From Petunia secreta (Eukaryota > Streptophyta > Magnoliopsida > Solanales > Solanaceae), in NCBI GenBank assembly GCA_029990175.1, contig JARKIP010000005.1:71580001-71644000 (forward strand): a stretch of 64,000 nt of DNA, read 5' to 3'. The notes under the pieces are model-generated. The model did not search any database and had not been told where the DNA came from. It saw only the letters and a program-made list of their open reading frames with translations. Made by a program: the position numbers and the translations under genes. The first letter of the stretch is position 1; the number at the start of each line of letters is the position of its first letter. Positions 33,899-44,110 of this stretch are shown here, one piece after another.

Positions 33899-35259
33899 TT
33901 AGTTTCTGAACACGCACGTTGCGCGTGTATTCCATACAATAAGTACAAAAGTTAAAAAAATTATAAAAATATTGAAAATGTGTTTGAATTATAAAATAAA
34001 TTTAATAAGAAAAATGGTATATATCAGAAAAAGATGATAGAAATATCTTTGTTATGAAGAACATCACAATGACAATATTGAAAAAAAAAAACTTTTTGTT
34101 TTTCATTCGAAAATGTTGATGACGACAAGGTATGCCGAAACTGATACTTAATACATTTTAGTCTCTGAAATTGAATTTATTTTGCAATTTCTACAAAAAG
34201 TATGCCAGCCTGCTGTGGATAGGTCTCGGAGAAGCTTCGAAATATGTCTTGAACTCGAAGTGCACTGCTAGCTCTCTCTTACCATATATGAATTTTGTCA
34301 TTATATTATAATAAAAATGAAAAAATATAAATTTATGTAGAAAAAGATAAAAAGAATAAAGAAGAAATATTGAGTAATACACACATAGCAATTAAATTCT
34401 AACCAACACGATTTTCATGTTCGTATCACGAAAATTATATAAAGGTTCATTTAAAAGATATCCGATCTCATCCAAGTAGGACATCCTACAAACAGCTTAT
34501 GGACTCTTTCTTACATCATCTCCTTTTCCTTTTCTTTCTGTGTAGATACGTAATTATCATCTGGTAAAGTTTCTTATAAATTACTTTGTGTTTCCCCATT
34601 GAGGCAGATGGCCTTTAGCTGCACCATTCTTTGTTGCATTCATGTGGGAGATTTTTAAAGGGGCAAGTGTGAGAAATGGAACATTGTTTCGACTTCTATA
34701 ACATACTGTTTGGAATTCTAAGCATCATTCAGACTTTGACTGGTTCTAATGTATCTATTTGTTGTGTTTAAATGGCTAATTAACTATTTTGGCAATATTT
34801 TTTAGTTGAAATTAGTTATCTCTGTTTTTTTGGGTCTATAGCCATTAATTTATTTACAGCTAAAACCCAATTTAAATTAGTTAAAAAATTTTGGGATTAT
34901 TGGCACCATGGGATAATAATAAAATATTTAATTGACTCATTCTATGCTAATTCTTTTCCCAAAATTTAAGAGCCGGTTGATAGTTTGGATAATCTAATTT
35001 ATTTGTTATATTTATATGATATACGTTTACATCTTTGGTCATGATATTTTGTTGGAGTAGATGGTATTTTATGAATTATTTTTTAATTAGGGTATTTATT
35101 TGCAATATTTATATACATTTACATTTCAGTCCTGGTAATAGTTTTGGAGTAGATGATATATTATGGGTATTATGGTCATTTGACTTTACTTGTTTTGAAA
35201 CTTCCCACTTATAGAGTAGTAGTAGATTTGAAACTTCCCACTTATAGAGTAGTAGTAGA
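33899..35259 (-). mobile_element. Probable non-autonomous Helitron
   Basis: On the minus strand the 5' end reads TCTACTACTACTCTATAAG with A before it. The 3' end is CTAA followed by T, 7 bases after a hairpin (ACACGC/GCGTGT). These ends and the A|T insertion site fit plant Helitrons. Length is 1361 bases. No Rep/helicase coding is present. The 5' terminal 33 bases are present twice in tandem (ends at 35226 and 35259). Confidence 0.6.
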
Positions 35260-35471
35260 TGATAGAAAGGTAAATAACACCTTCTTCGGGTCGTGCTCCC
35301 TATGGTTTAGCGCCGCTGATTTTGTAAAACTAGCCATTTCCTGGTCTACAGTTGAAACAATAGCCAACTTTTGCAAACCTGTGATTCACTAATTAGCCAC
35401 TTTTAAGATTATTAATTAAAATATGGCCATTCTTTGGCAGCCGCTTTCGGAGCTATAAAATAAAGCATAGT
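35260..35471. other. AT-rich intergenic DNA
   Basis: Nothing recognised between the Helitron and the MULE target-site duplication. Confidence 0.5.
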
Positions 35472-35602
35472 AATATTTTGGGATAAATTACCTTATATGT
35501 CATTTTAGGTCATTTTTTAAAAAAATATAGCAATATTTTGTCATTTTACCAAACGTAGCAATATTTTTAAAAATGCTACCAAACATGTCACAAGAAACCC
35601 TA

Positions 35603-36475
35603 TGATGCAAGCTAATCCGAAGACAAGCTAGCAATCGGAAACAATAAGAACTCGACGCGGAAACGGTAAAGATAAAGGTGCGGAAGCAACAAGAGTAACA
35701 AGATAATCAGAAATCAGGGATGGGGGAGAACAGAAACAGAAGAAAGAACGGATAATCCGAATCAAAACATGATTGATTATCCAAGGGAGAAAATGAAACT
35801 TGAACCTAACAAGGATTCATACTAGGGATGAATTCCATTTCGGTTCCAAGCCATAGAAGGCATACACGAAGCCTCGGGCTTCAAACAAGAATGGCTCGGC
35901 CAATTCTATCTCTATTCTCTCAATTCAATATCAACTAAAAACTATCTTAATGAGCTCTGCTAGGAGTTTATATAGACAATATAAAGGACAAAATAGTAAA
36001 AGGGTCACAGGTGACCAATAAGATAAAGCCACGCAGGGCTGAAGCGGTTTTATGTGTTCGTCAACTCTGTTCGAACACTTTTGAGTCGGACGCTTGTTTG
36101 CCTCGGTCACCGTTGGGAATCGAACGCTCTCCTGCCTCGGACACATGTGTAGTCCTTCGGTCGATTCACTGCTCGGCGTCGTTCTTCTTTGGTTCGGTTG
36201 CTTCAGCTTCGGGCTCGAGCTAGTCATTCCCTCCTTCGGGCTCAAACTTGATCGTTGAGCTGAGCTTTCATAAGTTGTCCTCGGGCTCACAGCTTCCGAA
36301 GTCAGTGTCAGCAACGTTCACTTGTTGTCTGCTCGGTGGACTTCCATCGTTGTTGCTCGGCGAGGCAGTCTTCGACATCTTTCATTCCGGCCACACTTTG
36401 ATCGTGCGCGTCATGTGACTCCTCGGTAGACTAGCTTGATGAATCGAACAGGTGAGCCTGGTTCATATTGCATCA
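35603..36475 (-). repeat. 3' LTR (in element orientation)
   Basis: 873 bases. It pairs with 40344-41217. Confidence 0.9.
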
Positions 36476-36490
36476 TCCTCCCCTTCTTGA
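36476..36490 (-). promoter_or_regulatory. Polypurine tract
   Basis: On the minus strand CAAGAAGGGGAGGA abuts the LTR start. Confidence 0.7.
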
Positions 36491-36571
36491 AAGGATTTCG
36501 TCCTCGAAATCAAACCGGCAAGACCTGCAAACAAGGCAGAGACAAACAAAGCTTCCTACTACGAGAATAGG

Positions 36572-39415
36572 TTAGTGTCCAAAAGTGTGGGAAAACACAC
36601 ACTTATGATAGAGCCAAGCATCAATGCAAATCAAACAGCCTATGTCTCCGAAGGAAACAACAAGTTCTTGGCGCAAATAGGAACTATACCGAACACATGA
36701 GTACACGAAGAGATCAATAGGACACTTTATATGCAAGATGTAACGATCAAAGGCCCTATCACCTCTAAACTCGTAGTCATCATACCGAGCCCTCAATTCA
36801 CTTTTATCACCATGGGGCTTATAGACTTCGGTATGCACTATACTCGAGGTGTGATCAACATGTGGAATGGAGCAAGTAAAATGATTGACTCGACAACTAA
36901 CATCGAATACTCCACTCCCCTTCTTAAAGGCAATTTTATTCACACCAAGAGGCAACTTTTCACCTCCCAAATGAACTCCAAGACAACCCTTCTCTTTAGA
37001 CAAACTTCCGAAGAAGGTCTCAAATAATGGATTATCTACGGGGTTAAGCCTTCCAAACCGAGGTGGTTCTTCTCGAGTTGAATGCATATCACCATCTCCT
37101 TCGAATAAAGGATTAGTAAAGACAAGTCCACTACCCATCAAAGGTGCATCCGAACCCAGGTCATCGACCACACTTGAGGAGTCATCGAATATGATTCGAT
37201 CCAACTCATCCACTAAGGACTCCTCAAGGGTATCATCATCCTCACCATAACACAGAGATCCACCATAGGCAATAATTTCAACAAGGGTATGATCAAACAA
37301 CTCATTTTCCCCTTTATCAAAGATTGGTGGTGTGTCATAACAAGGGTCACAAGTAAGGTCAACTACAACTTCATCACTAAAGAGAGATTCGATGAAGATC
37401 GAGCTCACATCATGATGTGGCATATCAATTCTCTCAACTAGTGGTTCACATTCACTCACAAGTTGACCATTCGACTCTACACTAGTTGCAAAAACATCGT
37501 AATCATACAAATCATCAACTAGCATAGAGGTTTCTCTAGCAATTTCACAAGACAAGGAAGTATCATGCTCACGGGAAGGAAATCGAACACTCACCTCAGA
37601 ATGGCCTTCGGTTTCTTTTACTGTCCTCGAGGTCTCACAAGTAGTTTCTTCTCTGTGGAGCTCACATGAAAGATCTTCTTCACCTTGTCTATCTACTTCG
37701 GTACAGAGTTGAGGCTCCTTCGGTTTGCCTCCAAGAGTTCCAGCACAAGATTTCGAACAAGTAGAAGAAAAAGATAAAGGGTTAAGGTTAGAATAAGGGG
37801 TGTCCTCACTCTCAATGATTCTTTTTCCCTCTTTCTTTTCCCTCATTTTCTTTTCAAGGTCTGGTGTGGGTTTGGGTGGTGACAACTCACTCACATCACT
37901 CAACACAGCCTCTCCTTTTTCCTCTCGAGAGTTGTCACCGGTCACTCCCTTACTCCTCTCGATCTTTTGTCTCTCAAATTCGGGCGAGTTGGGTCGAGGC
38001 CCAAGAATACCCATAGCTGGAGTAGGTGGACTTTTAACATCGACCCGAAGTCTAGGACTCGAAGACTCATCAGCCGAGGTCTCATTCTTCGTTGCCGGGG
38101 AACCACTTGACTTCGAAGCTTGTGGCTTCGGGTTCACAGTATTGACTTCGGTCGGTTCTTTTCTTGCACTTTTCCCACTGCTCTTTGTGTTCGTAGAACT
38201 CTTCGATGGCACTCTTTCGATCCTGGATTGGAGTTCTCGCTCTTTTCTCATCTGTAAATTCGAAGCATATGCACTAATGGACATCTTACCCTTCAACCCG
38301 TGAGGTGTAAAGTCATAAGCCATTTGTAACTCTCGGCTGTAGATAAGGTATACATCCCTCTCATCGATATATAGCAACTGTTTGTTGTGCGCCCATGGGT
38401 CTCCTAGCCAAACATCTAAATCGGGCATGGAATACACGTCACACCAAACATATTCTCTATAATCTCCATGAGATATGAGCACTCTAGCTTCATATGAAAC
38501 CCTTACTCCCTTATACGTATAAGGATGCTTCAATTGATAGCAGGGTATTTTTAGGGTCCGTACCAAAAGGGTGCTAATGCAATTGACATCGGTACCTCCA
38601 ATCTTGAGCAAATTTCCTCCATAACCATTAACCTCAACAGCGAACCTGCTTCTACCCAAGTTTCGTATAGGAAGATCCAAGTAAGAACTTGAGTGTCCCA
38701 ATCCATCAAGACCAACAACTTGGGTTCTCCTTATCCCTCCACTAGTGGCAATACCACTAGGATATCTCCCACTTCCTTTCACTCTTCCAACTTTAGAAGT
38801 ATTATTGAAAGTCGAGGAAGGAGTTTTAGTATGGAACCCGTAAGAACTTCTCCTCGGAGAAGGAGTTCGGTAGAAACCATCTCTACTCTCCTCGGGTCCA
38901 CAACCACCAGTACTCCTCGAGCCACTGTTTCCATAGGACTTGGCAGCATTGAATCGTGTGCCACGACTAAAAGTTGCAAATATTCCTCCTCCCATGGAAC
39001 AACCTCCACCACCTCCTCCCAACCCGATGGAAGGAGTTCTACTACTCCCTTGTTCTCCACACGAGACACCAACGGAAGAAGACATCAAATAGTTTGCTCG
39101 GTCAACTTCGTCATCGACTTCCTCGATGTCACATTCGTCGTATTCAAGATCATCACAATGAGAGTAAGTAGAGTCATCATACCTCGAAGCGTCACTACCT
39201 TCGTATTCTTGACCCGAAGCATAAGAATCTGCTCGTTCATCTTCACAGGCTTCGTAGTCTTCTTCGTCTTCGTATTCACCATAGTGACCTGCTTCGTCTT
39301 CGTAAGAGCCATAGTTCCCGGTGTCGTTATAACAATCATTACCTCCGTAGGAACCATAGTCTCCATCATCCCCACACGAATCATACCCTCCGTAGCTACC
39401 ATCATCCGAAGACAT
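36572..39415 (-). CDS. 947-residue protein of unknown function, sole ORF of the LTR element
   Basis: Intact from the ATG at 39415 to the stop at 36572. Residues 1-110 are extremely rich in Asp, Glu, Gly and Tyr (repeats of the type YGSYG/YEDE). Residues 110-240 are Gly/Ser/Arg-rich. Residues about 255-355 form a compact segment, with GGTDVNCISTLLVRTLKIPC and later YVWCDVYSMPDLDVWLGDPW. Its layout recalls a retropepsin-like fold, but the catalytic D-S/T-G reads GGTD, so activity is doubtful. Residues 380-640 are Lys/Glu/Ser-rich and probably disordered. Residues 640-947 are acidic with several Cys and His. No zinc knuckle, RT or integrase is visible. It may be a highly diverged gag-protease or an acquired protein. 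The 305-codon frame on the other strand is its shadow. Confidence 0.65.
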   Translation of the reverse strand: MSSDDGSYGGYDSCGDDGDYGSYGGNDCYNDTGNYGSYEDEAGHYGEYEDEEDYEACEDERADSYASGQEYEGSDASRYDDSTYSHCDDLEYDECDIEEVDDEVDRANYLMSSSVGVSCGEQGSSRTPSIGLGGGGGGCSMGGGIFATFSRGTRFNAAKSYGNSGSRSTGGCGPEESRDGFYRTPSPRRSSYGFHTKTPSSTFNNTSKVGRVKGSGRYPSGIATSGGIRRTQVVGLDGLGHSSSYLDLPIRNLGRSRFAVEVNGYGGNLLKIGGTDVNCISTLLVRTLKIPCYQLKHPYTYKGVRVSYEARVLISHGDYREYVWCDVYSMPDLDVWLGDPWAHNKQLLYIDERDVYLIYSRELQMAYDFTPHGLKGKMSISAYASNLQMRKERELQSRIERVPSKSSTNTKSSGKSARKEPTEVNTVNPKPQASKSSGSPATKNETSADESSSPRLRVDVKSPPTPAMGILGPRPNSPEFERQKIERSKGVTGDNSREEKGEAVLSDVSELSPPKPTPDLEKKMREKKEGKRIIESEDTPYSNLNPLSFSSTCSKSCAGTLGGKPKEPQLCTEVDRQGEEDLSCELHREETTCETSRTVKETEGHSEVSVRFPSREHDTSLSCEIARETSMLVDDLYDYDVFATSVESNGQLVSECEPLVERIDMPHHDVSSIFIESLFSDEVVVDLTCDPCYDTPPIFDKGENELFDHTLVEIIAYGGSLCYGEDDDTLEESLVDELDRIIFDDSSSVVDDLGSDAPLMGSGLVFTNPLFEGDGDMHSTREEPPRFGRLNPVDNPLFETFFGSLSKEKGCLGVHLGGEKLPLGVNKIAFKKGSGVFDVSCRVNHFTCSIPHVDHTSSIVHTEVYKPHGDKSELRARYDDYEFRGDRAFDRYILHIKCPIDLFVYSCVRYSSYLRQELVVSFGDIGCLICIDAWLYHKCVFSHTFGH

Positions 39416-40328
39416 AGCTGCACAAATAAAGTAAAGGACCTCACAAGTTCACTCCCTCACGTGTATCACTCGAGTAATGTTCACTCAATTTTCTTTCCAC
39501 TCGTGTTTACACTCAAGGTCGTTGGTTTTGTGACCTCACTCTATTGTTCTCACTTCTTAGCCTTTTTCCACTCAAGTTGGCCTTGCCCTCTTGTTAGGAA
39601 ACCGAAGTGATAAGTCACAACTAGTACTTTCCAAATCTAGGTTCGGAAGGAGTTTATACGACTCGATGGAACGGTAGCTATTTAACTGCGCACGGGGAGT
39701 CAAAAGAATTATCTACGAAGTTGGACTTCGGTCACCCCACGCACGAGTTCCTATTAAGCTCAAATTCGATAGTATGACCTCGAGTAGAAAGAATTACTCC
39801 AGAGATCCACTATCAAGAATATTCGGACACAAGAAAAGTGAAAACCTAAGAGATTCTACCTCCTCCTCGGTTCCGCTTCGGAATTTTTCGAACACGTGAC
39901 CTCGGTACAAGTGTTTCCTCCTCGGTACAGATAGGGTTTAACCTTATCCGCTTTCCCTTTTCTAGCCGACAACTTTTCACCTGGGGTTTTAGATCTCAAC
40001 AACCACCAGTTTTCATCGATAAACACCAAAACACAACTGGGGTTTGATTTTCAACAACACCACGTCAAGAACAGTCCAAAACGACGGAAAAACCCTAGTT
40101 ACAAATGTTGTACGTCGGGTACTCAATCGATTCCTTAGACAGTGGTGACTCCGAATATGTGATTGTTTAATCCAAACAATCAACAATCAACACAAATTTT
40201 TGAATTTTCTTCTTTTTACTTCTTTTTTTTTTTTTTTTTTTTTTTTTTTGTAAAATAAGAACACCAACAGTAAAGTAAAGATAGATTGAACAAGGAACGT
40301 GGATTCGTAAGAACGAATTCCAATCCTT
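39416..40328 (-). other. Leader between primer-binding site and ORF
   Basis: No long frame on the minus strand. It holds a pure A run on the minus strand (T at 40222-40249). Several CCTCGG/TTCGG words recur here and in the LTR. Confidence 0.6.
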
Positions 40329-40340
40329 GCTCTGATACCA
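40329..40340 (-). promoter_or_regulatory. tRNA-iMet primer-binding site
   Basis: On the minus strand TGGTATCAGAGC, the standard plant initiator-Met primer site, three bases inside the LTR. Confidence 0.9.
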
Positions 40341-40343
40341 AAC

Positions 40344-41217
40344 TGATGCAAGCTAATCCGAAGACAAGCTAGCAATCGGAAACAATAAGAACTCGACGCG
40401 GAAACGGTAAAGATAAAGGTGCGGAAGCAACAAGAGTAACAAGATAATCAGAAATCAGGGATGGGGGGAGAACAGAAACAGAAGAAAGAACGGATAATCC
40501 GAATCAAAACATGATTGATTATCCAAGGGAGAAAATGAAACTTGAACCTAACAAAGATTCATACTAGGGATGAATTCCATTTCAGTTCCAAGCCATAGAA
40601 GGCATACACGAAGCCTCGGGCTTCAAACAAGAATGGCTCGGCCAATTCTATCTCTATTCTCTCAATTCAATATCAACTAAAAACTATCTTAATGAGCTCT
40701 GCTAGGAGTTTATATAGACAATATAAAGGACAAAATAGTAAAAGGGTCACAGGTGACCAATAAGATAAAGCCACGCAGGGCTGAAGCGGTTTTATGTGTT
40801 CGTCAACTCTGTTCGAACACTTTTGAGTCGGACGCTTGTTTGCCTTGGTCACCGTTGGGAATTGAACGCTCTCCTGCCTCGGACACATGTGTAGTCCTTC
40901 GGTCGATTCACTGCTCGGCGTTGTTCTTCTTTGGTTCGGTTGCTTCAGCTTCGGGCTCGAGCTAGTCATTCCCTCCTTCGGGCTCAAACTTGATCGTTGA
41001 GTTGAGCTTTCATAAGTTGTCCTCGGGCTCACAGCTTCCGAAGTCAGTGTCAGCAACGGTCACTTGTTGTCTGCTCGGTGGACTTCCATCGTTGTTGCTC
41101 GGCGAGGCAGTCTTCGACATCTTTCATTCCGGCCACACTTTGATCGTGCGCGTCATGTGACTCATCGGTGGACTAGCTTGATGAATCGAACAGGTGAGCC
41201 TGGTTCGTATTGCATCA
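40344..41217 (-). repeat. 5' LTR (in element orientation)
   Basis: 874 bases. On the minus strand TATATAAA at 40709-40716 is a likely TATA box. Confidence 0.9.
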
Positions 41218-41627
41218 CCCTAGGTTCCTTCTCTCTCCTTTCTCTCTTCTCTCCCTTCTCTCCAAACCCACACCCCACTGTTTCCCATTAGTAACCCCCC
41301 TCCCCCGCGCCGCGCTGCTTCCGCTCCCCCTCCCCGTCGTCGCCGGCCACTATTGCGGGCGGCGTCATTGTTTTTTGACGCTGCACCCTGTCGACTGCTG
41401 CTTTGTTTTGCCCCTTCCTGAGTCCGGCAGCGCCGGATCTGCTACAATAGGGCAGATCCGGTGTTTTCCAACGGCGACGCTGGTGTATGTTTGATGTTTG
41501 TGGATTTGGTGGCTGGTCCAGTGGAGAACTACTTTGTTCAATTTTTATTTTTTTTGGTTTTTCCGGTGGAATAAGGCGGAACCACGGTGGTGTATGGTGT
41601 ATGTTTGGTGTTTGCCGATTGTATGGC

Positions 41628-41853
41628 AAGTGTATAGGCTTTGTATGTGTGTTGTATGTTATGTATATACAGTGGATATACAACATACATACAAAGTATA
41701 TACACTTATTTCCCAGTGGGGCAGATCTGCGGCGACTAGGGTTTTGGTGGTTGTTGGTTGTGTAGATTTTGTATGGCAAGTGTATAGGCTTTGTATGTTT
41801 GTTGTATGTCATGCATATACAATGGAAATACATCAAGCATACAAAGTATATAC
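41628..41853. repeat. Two tandem long hairpins in the MULE-like element
   Basis: Hairpin 1: arms 41628-41659 and 41676-41707, 32 bases with about four mismatches. Hairpin 2: about 41778-41809 with 41826-41853. The two are about 150 bases apart and similar. This mirror symmetry creates look-alike ORFs on both strands (41288-41866 minus and 41498-41878 plus). Confidence 0.75.
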
Positions 41854-42133
41854 AAAGAGCATACAAAATGATACTTAAAAAGAATGGGAAAAAAAATTCC
41901 AGCGACCGGCGGTGGTCGCCGGCGCTGGAAGGGCAGACCGGGGGGGGGGGGGGGGGGCTGGACTATTGGCAAGTGAGTGTAGGGAGTGAATTTTAGGGTT
42001 TTGTCTACTCTTTTATGTGTTTGCTATGTTTTGAAAAAAAATATTGCTATGTTTTGAAAATGGAATAATATTGACATTTTTGTGCAAAGAAAGTTGTCAG
42101 TTTGTATACTTTTGTAAAAAGCCCAATATTTTG

Positions 42134-43158
42134 CTCAATCAAGTGGCCGCTTTTGGGTTTCTTTGAATATAAATACCCACTTTAAGATTCTTTGATGAAA
42201 ATCTAACCAAATATTTATACTGAATGCATGAACTTTTAAGTAGTTTAACGTGAACTTGAGAAAATATGAGTTTACACCGTCGTAAGAGAAACTTCGAGAT
42301 AGAGTTTACATAGGTTGCCAATAAAAGAGTCATTTTTACTGCTATTACTTGAACAGTGTCTTCAAAATACTTAAGTTATCTAACTCTTATTTATGAGTAA
42401 TATTATAGAGTTGATTAAAAAATAAAGAAATTAATAAAAATAGTTACTCAAGCAATTGCTTAAACGATAAATAAACAGCAAATAATTCAAATAAATCACA
42501 CACAAAATAAATAAGAATGAAACTGTATGTTGGACTAGGGCTTGTGCTGGTACATAAAAAGATGAATTCTATGTGTTAGATTACTATAAAAATTACACAA
42601 ATCATTTATAATCAACATCAAAATTTTAAATTATAAAAAAAAAATATTGATTTTTTTGGGGCTATCTCACTACTTGTTCAATTTAGGATCACTAGCTCAC
42701 CCTTTGCAGGTGGCTAAGTACCACGTGAGTGATAAAAAAAAATAAAAAAGAACATTGATAAAACAATAAAAATTCAATAAAAATGTCACTAGTTACAAGG
42801 GATTTTTGGGTGAGAAGGATCCCCAAGTCTTTTATTAGTTATAAGGGATTCAAGTCTTGAAAAATGGGTGGGAGGGACACTTTTAAAATTAGTACTAATG
42901 ACTAACATTTTAAAAGCGTTTTTTTATTTACACAAAGCCCTCACCTCTCATCACCCACCCCATCAACCCCTTAGCCCCCATCCGACCCCCCACCCCCACC
43001 CCGCCCATCCACCATTCCACCACGATCCTCCACCACTCACCGCCACCTTCTACCACCCTCCACTCCCACCACCACCTTCTATTACCTTCCACCAGCAACC
43101 ATCACCTTCTACCACCCTCCACCACCACCCACCACCCTACACCACTCTAATAAAAAAG
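42134..43158. other. Intergenic, AT-rich then CCACC-rich
   Basis: No gene recognised. 42950-43145 is a degenerate CCACC/CACCTTCTACC low-complexity tract. Confidence 0.6.
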
Positions 43159-43345
43159 ATGTGTACACATCAGTCGAGATGTGTACACATATTACTATAT
43201 GTGTACACATCTCGACTGATGTGTACACATGCACATATAATATATATGTACACATATTATAATATGTGTACACATATATGATAAAAGTGTTACACATCTC
43301 GTCATATGTGTACACACACATCTGACGAGATGTGTACACATTTTT
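43159..43345. repeat. Cluster of TGTGTACACA palindromes with a 33-bp perfect inverted repeat
   Basis: 43159-43191 and 43198-43230 are perfect reverse complements around a 6-base loop. Each arm itself contains two TGTGTACACA palindromes. A second inverted pair, ACATCTCGTCA and TGACGAGATGT, lies within 43288-43335. About ten copies of GTGTACAC occur in under 190 bases. Confidence 0.9.
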
Positions 43346-44110
43346 TTCAGCCGTGAAAACATCTTCAAAAGTGTATAAACATATAGAAAATATGTTTACA
43401 CATCTGAAAAGATGTATAAAATGACTAGAATTAAAAAAAATGAAAAAGGATAAAACGGGGATGAAGAAGAAACAAAATGGATACGAAAAAAAAGAAAGAA
43501 AAATAATATAGGTGGTGATAAAATGAAATTTGAAAAGAAATTTAGAAGAAAGAATGAAAAGGAAGAAGAGAAAAGAGGAAGAAAGATAGAAGAGAGAGAG
43601 AGAAATAAAATTTGAAAGGATAGAATAAGGAAAGATAGTGTAAAAGTGGGTGGAAAGGGGTAAAATGAAAAATTTGAATTTTTTTGAAAAGTGAGGTGTT
43701 TTCATAAATATAAAAACTTTTAATTATACCCACATGTTTTTAAACAATTTACTTCAACCCTCACTTAAACTAATTACTCTTTAACTTGGTCTTGTTCCCT
43801 ATCCTTCTATTAAGACTTATGGGGACCTTTGCCCTCTTTTCTCTCTAGTTACAACAAGAAGCTAGTATATTTATTTGAGATATTACCCAAAGGTCCATTT
43901 CATTTATTTTATTTGTAGTGAATAATAACCAATATATTTTTATTTCCCTTGATTGACAAAAAGAAAAAGAAAAATCTCATCTTGCTCCTCCTTTTTCTCC
44001 TTCACCATTTTCAATCATCACAGAATAATCTGAAGAATCCACATAGGGGTTGAATTATCAAGAAATATTATAAAGGGGGTCAAAAAAATCAAATATTCTT
44101 GAAAAAGGAC
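43346..44110 (+). promoter_or_regulatory. Upstream region and 5' UTR of the FTSH4-like gene
   Basis: Non-coding. A purine-rich stretch (GAAAGAAA-type) runs from about 43440 to 43640. The 5' UTR probably lies in the last 100-150 bases (CTTCTCC-rich 43985-44010 to the ATG). No single TATA box can be assigned with confidence. Confidence 0.4.

Larger units (their letters stand above)
35603..41217 (-). mobile_element. Non-autonomous LTR retrotransposon carrying one 947-codon ORF
   Basis: LTRs of 873 and 874 bases begin TGATGCAA and end TTGCATCA. Target-site duplication CCCTA is at 35598-35602 and 41218-41222. On the minus strand: primer-binding site for tRNA-iMet, a 0.9-kb leader, the ORF 39415-36572, then a polypurine tract. 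There is no reverse transcriptase, RNase H or integrase. The sequence just before the 3' LTR (TTTCGAGGACGAAATCC plus the tract) resembles the end of pol in chromoviruses, suggesting descent from a Ty3/gypsy chromovirus (inference). The LTRs differ at about 11 sites (about 1.3%). Confidence 0.85.
35481..42124. mobile_element. Second MULE-like element, interrupted by an LTR retrotransposon
   Basis: AATATTTTG flanks it on both sides (35472-35480 and 42125-42133), a 9-bp duplication. Without the nested element (35603-41222) it is about 1.0 kb. It has TAGCAATATTTT-type phrases near both ends, a CCG-rich segment, two long GTATA-rich hairpins (41628-41707, 41778-41853) and a run of 19 G (41940-41958). 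No transposase is present. It resembles 25938-27166 in layout. Confidence 0.5.

Noticed and set aside
38693..39610. 305-codon plus-strand ORF
   Set aside because: Antisense shadow of the 947-codon ORF, hydrophobic runs caused by the Asp/Tyr/Gly-rich codons on the other strand.
41288..41866. 192-codon minus ORF and 126-codon plus ORF with similar peptides
   Set aside because: Both arise from the long GTATA hairpins, which read alike on both strands.
43109..43705. 198-codon minus ORF rich in Phe, Ser and Tyr
   Set aside because: Low-complexity purine-rich DNA plus the palindrome cluster; no domain.
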